From assembly GCF_030272615.1 (NCBI RefSeq), contig NC_081414.1, positions 523,264,137 to 523,328,136 on the forward strand: DNA of 64,000 nucleotides. The letters run 5' to 3'. Of the stretch, positions 36,338 to 49,199 are shown piece after piece. The notes beneath the pieces were generated by a model. It was given only the letters and a program-made list of their open reading frames with translations, made no database searches and was not told where the DNA came from. Origin of the DNA: Cryptomeria japonica (lineage: Eukaryota; Streptophyta; Pinopsida; Cupressales; Cupressaceae). The translations under genes and the position numbers were made by a program. How positions within the stretch are numbered: position 1 is the stretch's first letter; every line of letters begins with the position of its first letter.

Positions 36338-38136
36338 CAATGATTAGCATGAAATATCTATCACACTAAAAAACTTCTTATTCTGGTAGGACCACATAAA
36401 TCAGTATGAATAAGATCAATAACATGATTAGATTTTTCTTGAATACTATTAAAAGAAGTTCCGACTTGCTTTCCCATTTGATATTCCTTACATACCGGAT
36501 TATAAGGCTTCACAATCTTAGGTATATCTCTAACCGCCTTAGTTGAACTAATCTTTACAATGCAATCAAAATTCACATGACAAAATCTCTTATTCCATAG
36601 CCAGCTCTCATCAATATATGCAATCAAACATGTCTTCTCATCAGAGTTCAAATGAAAGATGTTACCTTTAGTCCGAGTACCAGTTGCAATCTCCAATCCA
36701 GATCTATTGATGATTTTGCATTTTCCATCCTTTAACTATAATTGAAATCCCTTATCCACCAATTGTCCTACACTCAAAATGTTATGCCTTAAACCTTCAA
36801 TATAGTAAACATTAGCAATGTTATGCTTACCATCCAATGATATAATTCCTCTTCTTCTGATCATGCATGCTTTGTCATCTCCAAATCTGAGTAGACCACC
36901 ATAAAATTCTTGAAAAGATAAAAACTTCCTTTTAAAAATAGTCATATTATGTGAACATCCATTGTCTATTATCCATTAATCCTTGTCTTCAACTTTAGTA
37001 GCAAGGGACTTCTCTTCATTATGAATGATAGATTTTGAAGCATCTTCCTTGATAGCTAAGAATACCCATTCCTTTCCATTGTCGAATCCACTAGTTGAGT
37101 CTTTTGTTGGTTTATCATCAGAATCATTAGTTACACCTTCCTCATCAACATAGTAGCATGATTTGTCTTTGTTTCTCCTATACCTATGTTTGTTCTAATA
37201 TTGATGGTTAGGCTTAAAATATCTTCCAGCTTTCTCCTCAAATCGTTAATTCCTCTCAAGACATGTAGATGCAAAATGACCTATCTTATTACATGCAAAA
37301 TATTTGAAAGGTGATTTTCCTTCATACTTACTCCGTGTTGGACCTTTAGATACTCTTCTAGCAAATAGGGCTTCAAGTTCTTCAATCTCTTCATCGTATT
37401 TCCTCATATCCTCCAATTCCTTCACATATAATTCTTTCCAACCACTCTTGTTGGTTGATGATGCAGATGCCTTGAATGCATAATCTATCTTTGCAACTCC
37501 TTGAGGACTGAATTCTTCAAGCTCAAAAGAAGATAACTTTCCAACCAAAGTATCCCTATTGACATAAGTGTTAGACATTTTTCTTAGCTCATTAATTGCA
37601 TTAGCCTTCATCTTGTAATTAGATGGAAAAGCTCTTAATACTTTAGAAACAATCTCATCTTCACTCAAAGATCCACCACAATATTGAATTTCCAAAAAAA
37701 TTTCATTTTCTCTTTCCATAAAACCAATAATTCTTTCATCTTCCTCCATTCTCAGGTTCTCATACCTTACCCAATAACCATCAAGTTTAGAAATTTTAAC
37801 AGTAGCGTTACCTTCATTTAGATTCCCCAACTTATCCCATATAGCTTTTGTAGATGATTTGTCCATTAATCCCATTACTTGTTGATCTGAAAGGGTGCTC
37901 AAAAGGGCTTCTCGCGCTCTATAGTCATTTTCAATGTTCTTATCCAAGTCTATCGGAGGAGGGTTGCCAGATGCTGGATCATAAGGAGTATACCCCTTCT
38001 TAGTGATCTCCCAAATATCCTTGCTAAGATATCTCATATGAGTCTCTATCTGAAGCTTCATTACTCTATAATTTGATCCTTTAAGTCTAGGGATTTCCTT
38101 TCAGTAAACAATTGAAGTTGAATGATTAGTTGTCAT
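36338..38136 (-). pseudogene. gag-pol: Element C gag-protease-integrase (decayed)
   Basis: A minus-strand frame from ATG 38136, with an early stop after residue 11, then long open gag (38061-37246). The zinc knuckle near 37290 has its first Cys replaced by Tyr (YFACNKIGHFASTC). The protease reads IIDNGCSHNM near 36960, with Asn where Ser is usual. The pre-integrase and start of integrase (HTDLCGPTRIRSF) follow, and a single-base frameshift near 36360 comes just before the D insertion. The integrase resumes at 12315. The protein is closely related to copia F. Confidence 0.9.
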
Positions 38137-38178
38137 AGGATCTTCCTCAAGTGGTTAAGCTTCTATAGAGAGGACTAG

Positions 38179-38190
38179 GCTCTGATACTA
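38179..38190 (-). other. Primer-binding site, copia C
   Basis: The minus strand reads TAGTATCAGAGC, one base from the standard site and two bases from the LTR end at 38193. Confidence 0.8.
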
Positions 38191-38192
38191 AT

Positions 38193-38445
38193 TGTTAGGA
38201 TAACTGGTGAACAACTAAGAGGGGGCAGGGGGGGTTAGGGGTGAATCAATTGTTACCAGATTATGAAACTTTAAGAATACAAAACCTTTTACTGGAATAC
38301 ATAAACCAAATACCATACATCCACAACAAATAACACCAAGATTTGTACGTGGAAAACCTGGTAAAGGGAAAAACCACAGTGGGAAGCCTACCCACAGTTA
38401 GATGATACTTTTGCAGTAAGTATATGATTACAATAAGGGGCCTGT
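38193..38445 (-). repeat. Element C 5' LTR, inner part
   Basis: Begins TGTTAGG on the plus strand next to the primer site. It contains the C-rich hairpin (38210-38254) and the conserved block near 38345-38380. It is cut at 38445 by element E; the rest resumes at 53742. Confidence 0.85.
38210..38254 (-). other. C-rich hairpin, copia C LTR
   Basis: The arms 38210-38218 and 38246-38254 pair over nine positions on the minus-strand RNA, two of them G-U. GGT/ACC pairs extend the stem across a bulge. The loop is C-rich. Confidence 0.5.
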
Positions 38446-39975
38446 TGATGCAGAGGGTTTGGTGTTGTACACAACTCGATTGTTTTTACCCTTCAAAGGG
38501 TCTTCAATAGACACCATACAATTGTGTATTGCCTTCAGCCTTTGGCTTGGTATCCTTCCCAAGGATCACTCATAATAAGACAACTTCCTATTGACAAGGA
38601 GTCTTCTACTCCTATGGTCTCAACCCTCCAACCAGGAAGACCTAACAACCCCAAACCCTTAGGTTATAGGATATTTTTCTCAAGTTGTGAAGTATGACAT
38701 TTGTGGATGAAAAAATATGTGAGCAATGGAATTTGCATTGACTTGGACCTCTTGAATAGATTATACAAGATCCCCTCTATCATTTACCCTTTAGAGACCT
38801 AGAAAGGGTTATAAACAATTGGGCCTCCTATTTGGGTTTTCACTCAATCACTTCCAATCTCCCTTAACAACCCATGGATCAAATTGCATATTTGGATACT
38901 CTTTTGGATTCCCTTAGCAAATTCACACTTTGGCATCTAGGTATTGAGTTTAAGAGGTATGTCCACACTACCCCTAATTAGGCCTATCTAGTCGGTCTTG
39001 GAGATTTGTCAACAAAAGTTTTCACCGGTCATATTATAATGAAGAATGGACACTTTTCTAAGTTCTACAAATTTTCAAGGGTCTGTATCATGCCAATTTA
39101 TCACACCCTTCAATCCACTGCTCAAGGGTTTCACCCACTTCTTCTGCTACACAGGCTTGCCACATAGTAGATGTCAAGCCTAGGGCTTCATCTTAAAAAT
39201 ATCAAATGATGCTTCATACCTCCCAAACCACTTGGAACATTAGTATACAAGGAAATTCAACATTCCCCAAGGTTTTAGGCCATTCCCAAGATGGAATGTT
39301 GAATTGTGCCCCTTCTAGCATCAAAACCCTGATTTTAAGGGTTTCTCAGGACAATGACAAAGAATTTACTCTAACTTTCAAACTAAAATGCTTCAAGATA
39401 TCAATCCCATGTCAAATTAAAGGTAGTACACAACCTCAAATTTTCTTGCACTCAATTGATGCCTACCATTTGTACAAGTGCAGAAAACTCAAGAAAAATA
39501 GAGTAAAAATGTAGTTTTAGATTGGTTTGGAAGCAATAATTTCATTACCATCTTCTCCTAACCCATTGGCATAATTCCTCAAGCTTATATCATGCCAAGG
39601 AACTCCTCCAACCACCCCAATGTGTAAACTCAACCAACTAACCATTGGGTAACCAAAAATACCAAAACTTGTCAAAGTTGCTCATGACAACATTGCAACT
39701 TTTGACCATTATTACAATCTTTCTCTTGCCTTCATACCAAAAGGAAAATAATGAGCACACAACACATCTAATAATCCTAAACACCAAAAACACAACTAAA
39801 ATTCCCATATAAGGCGTTGGAACAAATTGACACCTTTTGGAGCCTTATGGCTTATTACATTATCTTGGGACCACCATGGATCAACATGGAACAACACACA
39901 TCCTACCACAAAACATCACCCTAGAAAAACACACAAATAAATAATGCAAACATGTCTCCTTGTGCCCATACACCA
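38446..39975 (-). repeat. Element E 3' LTR
   Basis: A 1,530-bp LTR, TGATGCAG to ACACCA on the plus strand. The adjoining complement TACTCCTCGGGATAGG fits a polypurine tract. It pairs with 52177-53736. Confidence 0.9.
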
Positions 39976-39996
39976 TACTCCTCGGGATAGGAAAAC

Positions 39997-42900
39997 TCAA
40001 GTCCCTTGAGTTTCCAATCGGATGACTGTGGTTCCATGTTTGAGGATATCACCTTTAGACATCCATGTAGCTTCAGTTTCAGGAAGCCCCTTCCATTTGA
40101 CTAGGTAGTCCTTGTATGCTCCTTTTCTGGTTTGTTTGACCACCTTGGAGTCAAGAATGCACTCCAATTCCAATGGCTTGCTAGGTGGAAGGTCCTTCAT
40201 CCAATATACATCCTTCTCCACAAGAGATGAATTAGATGTTGTAGCAGTCAAAGACCCCTTGAAAGTTGTTAGATCACACACATTGATGATGGGAGAGATT
40301 CCCAAATCTGGTGGAAGTTCAACTTCATAGGCATTATTGCTAAATTTATGAACCATTCAGAGAGGACCTATTTTCTTCATGAGTAGTTTGGAGGTTTGTC
40401 CCTTGGGTAGTCTCTCGTTCCTTAGGTAGGCCATCACCAAATCCCCTACCTTGAATTCAACATCCCTCCTCTTAACATCTGCTCTAATTTTGTACTTATC
40501 AACACTTTGTTGAAGTGAAAGTTTAACTTGATCATGAATCTCCTTCATTGTAATGGAAAAGTCTTCACCTTGGGCACTCCTTTTGTCCATGCCTCCAAAA
40601 TCTCTAAGTTCAAGTATCCCTCTAGGATGTAAGCCATACAAAACCTCAAATGGGATATTCCTTGTACTCCTATTGACTGAATCATTATATGCATATTCAG
40701 CTTGTCCAATCACCAAGTCACAACCTTGTCTATACTACTTGGTAAGGCATCCAAGGAGATTGCCAAGAGATCTATTAACCACCTCAATTGTTCCATCAGT
40801 CTAAGGATGGTATGATGGAGAAAATGATAGATTGGTACCTAATTTTTTTGAGAGAGTCCTCCAAAAATGACCCACAAACTTGGAGTCTCTATCAGTGACA
40901 ATATTGAGAGGTAAACCATGTATCCTTACAACCTCTTTGAAAAACAAACCTGCAAAATGAGATGCATCATTTTTTCATTTACATGGCACAAAATGAGCCA
41001 TCTTACTAAACCTGTCAACAATTACAAAGACACTATCAAACCCCCTAGGAGTTTTAGGCAAACCTAGTACAAAATCCATACTAAGACTTTCCCAAGGCCT
41101 AGTAGGAATAGGTAAAGGCTGATATAATCCAGCATTAGTTGCAAAACCTTTTGCCCTTTGACAAATAGGACAATTCTCAACAAATCTTCTTACTTCTGCT
41201 TGCATCTTAGGTCAAAAGTAAAACCTTGATACCTGCTCCAAGGTCTTATCCAAACCAAAATGACCTCCAAGGCTGACATTGTGCTTTTCCCTAATGATAT
41301 TCTCCCTCATAGAACATTGAGGAATGCATAGTTGATGCCCTTTGAAGAGAAATCCATCTTGCAACATGAAATCAGGAAACTCAACATGAAAAGAGTCAAC
41401 AAACTTATTACATACATCGTATGCATCTTTGAAATCTTTATCTTCCTTGTACATGGCTTTAAGAGAATCAACACCAATGCTTTGCAACTGAATTTCTTGG
41501 ATAGTGAGGGATCTTCTACTCAAAGCATTTGCAACCTTGTTAGACACACCCTTCTTATGTCTGATGGTGAAGGTGTAAGGTTGGAGTTGTTCAACCCACT
41601 TTATGTGTATTTGATTCAACTTCTCTTGTCCATTAAGAAAACTCAATGCATGGTTATCAGTATAAACTATGAACTCTTTTGGAAGAAGGTAATGGCACTA
41701 ATTTTTGAGTGCTTTCACCATTGCATAGAGATCCAAATCATAGGCTGAATACCTTTTCTTAGCCTCATTCAACTTCTCTAAAAATAATGCCACCAGATGT
41801 CCTTCTTGACTAAGGACTGCACCTATTACCTTCTTTCTTTCTTCACATTCAACTGTAAAGAGTTGATCAAAATATGGGAGTCTCAAGGTGGGAAGCTTTG
41901 CAACCTTCCTCTTCAAAATCTCAAAGCTTTGGGATGCCTTCTCTATCCATTCAAACCTGCATTTGATTCCTCCTTTTATAGTGTCAAGAATAGGAGCACA
42001 AACATGACTAGAACTTTTGATGAACTTTCTATAAAAAGAAGCCAATCCATGAAAGCTCCTAACATCATCTACTATCCTAGGTGTAGGCCAATTGGAAATA
42101 GCTTCAACCTTTGAAGGATCCATTTTCAGACATCCACTAGAAACAACAATGCCTAGATACACCAATTTAGTTTTCATGAATTCACACTTATCTAGATTGA
42201 TTACCAATTTCTCCTCATGAAGCTTCCTCAAAACCTGATCCAAATGCTTCAAATGTTCTTCCTTGGACTTGCTAAACACCAAGATGTCATCAAGATAAAA
42301 AATAACAAATTTTCCAATAAATTCAACCAATACCTCATTCATGAGGTGCATAAAGGTACTAGGTGCATTGGTGAGCCCAAATGGCATCACCATCCATTGA
42401 TATAAGCCCTCATTTGTTTTAAAGGTTATCTTCTACTCATCACTAGGTCTGATTATGATTTGATGATAGCCTGATTTCAGATCAATCTTTGAAAAATAGC
42501 ATGATCCTCCAAGATAGTCCATTAGGTCTTCAATCCTAGGCATAGGGAACCAGTACCTAATTATGATCTTGTTGATGGCCCTGGAATCGGTGCACATCCT
42601 CCATGTTCCATATTTTTTTGGTGCCAACATAGTAGGGACAACACATGGGCTAAAACTCTTCCTAATCAACCCCTTATCTAGAAGCTCTTGCACTTGACTT
42701 GATAACTCTTCATTCTGACTAGGAGTCATCTTGTAGGTAAATTTACTAGGAAAGGTTACACTAGGGATTAGATCAATTTGATGACTGATATCTTTGATTG
42801 GAGGCAAGTTATCAGGCATGTCTTTGGCCACAACTCCCTTGTATCTATCCATGATGACTTGTACTTCACTAGGAATCTCCTTATTTTCCCCATTTCCCAG

Positions 42901-43901
42901 TTTAGGTGCATCCCTTGGGTGCAAAACTAAAGCAAAACCTTGGGTTCCCTCTTGCTTGAGGATTTGTGAAAACTCCTTACCACTAAGAAACATAACACTT
43001 GGACTAACAATCTTCTCTTCCCCTTGATTAGGCAAAGGATCCATCCTAAATTGTCTACTATTCTTAGTAATGATGTACACATTCTTCTCTCCATCATGTT
43101 GTGCTTTGACATCATATTGCCAATGGTAGCCTAATAATAGGTGACAAGCATCCATAGGTAGGATATCACACAAGATTATCTCCTTATAATCCCCCCTTTC
43201 AAAATCAACCCAAGTTTGTTCATCTACTACTACATGCTACCCCTTGTTAAGCCAAGACACCCTATAAGGACTCACATGTGGTAACCTTTTCAAATTTAAT
43301 TTCTCTACCATTTCCAAAGCAACAATATTCTCTATGGATTCAGAATCAACAATTACCTTACAAACCTTATTATGAGACTTACAAGTGGTCTTGAAGAGTG
43401 ACTTCCTTTGTGGAGGCTCCTTGCGTTAGGGTATCTTCAATAATGTCCTCCTTAGCATAAGACTATCTCTGCTCAAGGTAGGAACTGCATTTCCCATGGG
43501 AGAGTTGACACTTTGACTATCATCCTCTTGCAAAATTTGGTTCCTTCTTTCTGGTCCATGTAAAGTAGAAGATTTCTTAGGGCATCTACTCATGGTATGG
43601 CCCACTTCATTGCAATTGTAGCACTTTCCAGTGAATACACCCAGACCTCTACCTTGACTTCCTTGTCTACCCCTGCCAAAAGGTCTCCTTCCTCCTCTAA
43701 AGCCTCCATTCCTATTATTAGATTCTCCATTGGATTCTTGTTGACTAGAATTACCATTTTTAAAAGCAGTGTTCCTTCCTCCATAGCCACCTCTACCTCT
43801 GAAATTTCTGCCTCCTCTTCCACTATTGTTTTTCTCTCCTCTCCTCCTTATCTTATCTTCCACTCTCAATGCCAATTGAAAACACTTGTGTATAGTGTCT
43901 G
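39997..43901 (-). pseudogene. pol: Element E gag C-terminus, protease, RT, RNase H, integrase, chromodomain
   Basis: One minus-strand frame. A Gly/Arg-rich gag tail and CCHC knuckle (CYNCNEVGHTMSRC) lie near 43590-43630. The protease motif reads VIVDSESIEN near 43355, with Glu in place of the usual Gly after D-S. Reverse transcriptase has intact YLDD near 42305. RNase H follows, then the integrase zinc region (CPICQRAKG near 41165) and integrase core. The chromodomain (YLVKWKGLPETEATW) lies near 40030-40165. Stops lie at about 43426, 43240, 42433, 41698, 41212, 40975, 40840, 40730 and 40357. The chromodomain marks it as a chromovirus and would direct insertion to modified chromatin. Confidence 0.92.
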
Positions 43902-46122
43902 TGTTGACATTGTGTTGTCATTGATGTCAACTGGTATAAGATGACCACTGGTAGATGAGATGTATGTGCAACACTGATATGAAGCAGTACAGTATGTGAT
44001 AGCTTGGATATCACCTTGTGTTGCTGAACACCGGTAAAGGTAAAAAATATGATCACAAAGGTCATTAGTACACAAGTTAGTGCTTGACTTGTGTGATGAG
44101 ATGGAGAAGTGTTTTGAGCGGTTGCTTGTGATGAAGAGGCAGAATGTTATCTAAATCACTTCAACTCTGAAAGAGCAGAATGAACCGGTATGTTGTAAGG
44201 TTGCAGAACAACAAGACTCTTACCATGTGAAGAAGAAGTCATCATGCAAAGAAATGACTAACAGTAAATGTGCTCACATCAGATCATATGAAAATAATTA
44301 TAGGATGCAGAAGACAAGGTGTTACCTCATCGAGTAAGTGGAACTTATTTCCTATTATACTTTGAGTGCATCTTAGTTTGGAGAGATAAGAATGAAGAGG
44401 TAAAGATGAGCACTAGAAGGATCACACTAGATCCACCGGTGATTTGAAGGAATGCCCTAAGTGCATGAGATCAGGGTTATGCACTAGACTAGAAGAAGAG
44501 GTATGTGGAGTTGCAAGTACAGAGGAAGTGTGAAGTGTGTGTATGTCACCACGACAAGATAGTAGAGGAAGGAACAACATCAAGTAGAAAGATCTAAAAG
44601 AAGATGGAGCCTTGAGAAAGAATGATGACATGGTACCATCAAGAGTGGTAGCTAGTATGTAAGTCAACCATTTATATAAGCAAGGTGCAGTTGTAGAAGA
44701 CATCTCTACTGTGGAAATGAAGATATCTTAGACTTATCTATCTGGAAACCAATTTGAGAGTTCCATTGACAGTTCAAGATGAGAGCAGATATGATAAGGT
44801 AACCAGTAGAATGGTTAAGACTGGTAGGGTGGTTGGTCGGTGATCCTACTTGGATTGACTTGAAGTGCATAGCTGGTAGATAGTCAACATGGATTCAACA
44901 TGGAAAACCCGCAGTTGGATAAAGATAAAATGTACAATGGTAGGGTTATCGTAGGGTTGGTCAGCTTTACTGAAAGATCCCACAAATCATAGACTTGCTG
45001 CAAAATGATTGTAGGGGTATGAGGCTCAAGGTCTGGAAGACAACTATGAGCTAGCTAAGAGATATTGAGAAGATTGAGGTGATGAAGGAAACAACTTGAC
45101 AGATCTTTCATGACTAGCCGAAGGATTTGCTGTGAAGGTAAAAAGAAAATTTCAAGGAATGAAGGGTGTGATCGAGGAGATGTGACTATGGTAGAGATGT
45201 GAATTCAGATGTCAGATAGATCAAATCATGCAAGATCTAATTAGATTTGGTTTTCCTCGAGGATGGTGAGGAAACCTTAACTGCCTGAACTTTGAATTGG
45301 CATTTGGCGAGAAATCTGGGATATAAGTAAAAAGATCTAAAAGATTGTTTGGTGCTGCTAAAGAGGTGAATATTGTGTTGTTGCAAAGTGGAATACTTTT
45401 GCAAGTAAGAACAAGTTCAGCCGAGTGTTTAATGAGCATCTAAGAAGAGAGGGAAAGAAAACTTGGTTGAAGCCTTCAACTAGTTGTAGACAAGAACTGG
45501 TAGTTCTTACACCGATAGAGTGTGATACTGGTGATGTGCTAAAGGTGAGGTGTAGATCCAGTAGAGAAGCAGTAGGTATAGAGTAGGAAGAAGAGTGAGT
45601 TGGTAAAGGAGAGAAGGTAATTCACCGAAAGAGTAAGGCATTTGATAAGGTTGCAAGATTCACTTGTAACATGATAACAACTTATGTATTTGAAATTTGC
45701 ATTGTGAACACTAAGTTGTAGCTCAGTGTAGGGGTTGATGCTCCTTTGGGTTGTAGCCCATAAAACTGATAGGGGTTGTATCTCCCTAGGTTGGTTCCAT
45801 AAAGTCAGGGGTTGGTGCTCCTTGGGTTGGTGCCTTAAACTTTGTAACTATGTTTTACTGTGAGGTTGGATTGGAGTAGTAGTCTCCAACAACATTGCTC
45901 ATTGAGGTTTTTCCCATCTTGGGTTTTCCTCGTATATAATGTTGTTATGTGATGTCTCCTTGTTCATGTGTGTGTATTTGAGTTAGTCTCATTACTAACC
46001 GGTAAGTCTTCTTTGTGCTTGATTCACAAAATGGTGTTGCTCACAAAGGAAAGCCAAAAGGAAAAGTTTTAAGAACCACTGATTCACCCCCTCAGCCTCT
46101 CAGTGGTGCATTGTGTCTATCA
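43902..46122 (+). repeat. Element G 5' LTR
   Basis: Begins TGTTGACATTGTG and ends near TCTATCA, two bases before the primer site. It contains the conserved block GGTTTTTCCC...GGGTTTTCCTCG near 45905-45935 and the C-rich hairpin at 46075-46107. Confidence 0.88.
46075..46107 (+). other. C-rich hairpin, copia G LTR
   Basis: The arms ACCACTGA (46075-46082) and TCAGTGGT (46100-46107) pair perfectly. In the other LTR (51374-51406) one change is absorbed as a G-U pair. Confidence 0.6.
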
Positions 46123-46124
46123 AT

Positions 46125-46136
46125 TGGTATCAGAGC
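46125..46136 (+). other. Primer-binding site, element G
   Basis: TGGTATCAGAGC, two bases after the LTR. Confidence 0.92.
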
Positions 46137-46186
46137 ATAGGTTCCTAGTTAGAAAAGTGTTCTCCAACTTGGGTAGATTCGAGCCT

Positions 46187-48136
46187 ATGAACACAATGGT
46201 CCTTTTAGTATGTATCTCTGCCCCAGTATTTGATGGTTCAATTTTTTCCATCTGGAGTTGTAGAATGGAAGTTTTCTTATTCTCTTTAGGGTTTGATATG
46301 TGGATGTCAGTAGTGGATGGTCTCTCTAGAAAGATCAGTCTTCCTACTGGATGTGTAGAAGAAAGAAGAAATCAGTGCAATGAAGAAGCCATGAAGGATA
46401 TTTTCAGTGCGCTCACCGGTGATGTCTCTTGACAAGTGGACAAGTGTAAAACAACAAAGAGCTTATGGGAAAGATTGAAGAAGCTCTATGGAAATGAATC
46501 CTCAACAGTAGATCCTGAAGTTGAAGGAAATATGAGAAATACATCTCATGTTTATCTAAATGATGAAGATAGGTCTTCCTACAGCCACAACAGTGAAGAA
46601 GAAGGAGCTCAACTTCGTGTGGCCCAAGAATCTAAAAGTGGCTAGGCAATCACCTCTCCTCAACAAGATGTGTTTGGGGACAATGATGAAGATGAAGCCG
46701 AAGTAGATCTTGAATGTGAACTGGTATGTGAACCAGATGAGCTACAAAGTGTTAGAAAAGATTTTTAAAATTACAAAGATTCAGTTCATAATGAATGCAG
46801 GTGGATGAGAATATGCCTTGAAGAATCAAATAAAAATATCTGCATATTGACATCTCAACTTGAAGAGGCAAAAGGATTGACTGGTGAGTTGAAATCAGTC
46901 TTTGATGATAAGGAGAGAAGATGTGAGGATCTCCAACTAGTAGTAGAGACAAAGGACAAATAGTGTCTAAAGTTGAGAGAAGAGATGAAGAATCTCAGGA
47001 AAGATCTTGAGGTATATCAAAATGAGCTCAAGATAAGGATCTGGTACAATGGCAACTCTGAGGCCTTGGACAAAATGCTAAGTAAGAAAAAACATTACAA
47101 GGATACTAAAGAATCAGGATGTGTTGCCGGTGAATTCTCCAAAAGCAAGAAGACCTCCTATAAAGATACTCCAAGAAAAATGGTCGACCTAATGTCAACA
47201 AATGAAGACATGAAGAGGAGAATTGGTGCTGCATGGAGAAACAATGCAAATTTGAAAGGAAAAGAAAAGATGTGGGAAGATAGTATTACTGGTAACATGA
47301 TTAGGAGAAGACCTCCTATCGGAAAAGGATAAAGAAATGCTACTACTCATAGGGCGAAGCAAGTGTGGGAGAAGAAGAGACGAGATGGAAGAGATGGATA
47401 GAATGGACAACCAAGGATCCATTCTCAAGAAAGAAGAAATGGAGATGCCAAACTAGTAAGATCTCCCCATCCATGGCAAAATAAATTTGTAAGTCATATA
47501 CCATCATTTACCGATTACTACTTTGCATGTAATTTCTATGGCCATAGGCTAGAAGTATGTAGAAAGAGATCTAGAAGGAATAATCTAGGATCTCATAGAC
47601 AACATGCATATGAGAAAAATGTTTCCAAGAATAGATACATGCATGTTCCCTCTCTCGATCATGCAAATGTTGTTTGTCATAACTTCAATGGTCTCAATGA
47701 TAGAGAGTTTGAATGCAGGAAGAGGATCCTGCAATCACATGGAGGCTGGTACAATGGCTAAACTCTATAGAAAGATGTATATAGAGCATATGGAAATTAG
47801 AGACCTACAAAGAACTAAAGAAGAAAGGTCCCTGCAGGAGCAAGAAGTCCACCGGTTCCAGTTGCTAGACACATCAACATGACTAGAAGCAGATGGTCAA
47901 ACTAGTATGTAAAGAGATTCCCCCCCAAACATGAAGTTGGGATGGATGTTGTGTGCTACTACATCACTACTTCTGGCTATGTTGCAGAATCACAAAGTGA
48001 AAGGACCCATCAGCAGAAGAAGGAAAGACCCAAGTCTAAAAATGGGAAGAAGAATAAGATCAAGCAGGTATGGAGGATGAAGACCATGGATCAACACTAT
48101 GCATTTAGAGCACAGGTGATATCTCCTAATGCCTAA
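46187..48136 (+). pseudogene. gag: Element G gag-like protein (decayed)
   Basis: One frame of about 650 codons from ATG 46187 with roughly a dozen stops (for example 46430, 46643, 47330). The first part is a copia gag (FDGSIFSIWSCRMEVFL near residue 15; TKSLWERLKKLYGNESS near 46450). The middle is a long Lys/Glu-rich coiled-coil-like region (46640-47100). Two decayed zinc-knuckle remnants (CNFYGHRLEVC near 47530; CHNFNGLNDREFEC near 47680) follow. No enzyme domain follows. Such a gag could package its own RNA while borrowing enzymes. Confidence 0.8.
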
Positions 48137-49199
48137 AGGAGATGCAAAATCTTAGGGGGAGAAATGCACATTGAAACAATCATTCACCCCCTCAAAAATG
48201 AAGGCAACTCGGAAAACCATGTTGTTGCCAGCATAAAGGAAGAAGATGACAAGAGTGTGTAGGTGTTTCCTTAACCACACATCTATAGATCAGTGATGGA
48301 TCACCACTGCATGTGTCAAGAAGCAATGGTTAATAATTAATATCAAATGTTAACGGATATGTGCAGAATGTTACCAGTATGATTGCTAATAGGTACTTGC
48401 AGGTTATGTAAGACAATGAAGTTAGAAGTTCATTGCATTAGACCCAATAGCTTTAAATGTGGAGTTCGTGTCTCAGGTGGTATTGAAAAAAACCTGAATG
48501 ACATATGATTGGCCTAGTTATTGATCATGCAAGTGTTCATGCTTTTGGGCTAACCAATTTTTGATTCTTGGCATGATGATAATATTGTCTGACATTGTGT
48601 AAGTCCAGGATCATGTCATAAGTTGTGCTAGATAAAATGGAGATGAAGGATCATCAGATGATCACATATGAATAGCTAAACCAATATATGGTGAAGAATG
48701 GAACTCTGATATTATATATAACCAGAGATGAGGACCTGAGATGTATGACTTAGGGGGAGTTCAAAAGCTCGTGATGAAGAGATGGCTTGCTTGGACTGGT
48801 AAGAATGCTAACTGCCCAAACTACAGGAGATGGAATTTGCAAAGGTGTTGTAGGTTGACTAATAGGAGAGCAATATTCACTGACACATCAACAATTGATA
48901 TCAGTCTTTCTTGACTTCGGACCCGCATACTCAATTGGTGTCAATTGATGGTTAAGTTCCCCATATCAAGTGTCGTGACTTGAGAAGATGTAACAATCGG
49001 TGACTAGATAACAAGTGGTATATAAGGAAGTGTTACAACCAATGAAGACAAAGGGTGAGAAAGTATTCTGTCAGTGACCGACACATACAAAGAGTAATAA
49101 TAGCCTAACAGTTCCCTTTGTCATTATGTCAAAGGGGGAGAAGAATTTTGTAGTATGTCAGATACTACATGTATTGACATCAATGCCAAAGGGGGAGAT
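48137..49199 (+). other. Element G 3' non-coding region and polypurine tracts
   Basis: No coding frame. Purine tracts of the form TAGGGGGAGA lie near 48158, 48750 and 49131. The last one (CCAAAGGGGGAGAT, 49186-49199) abuts the LTR. Confidence 0.7.
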
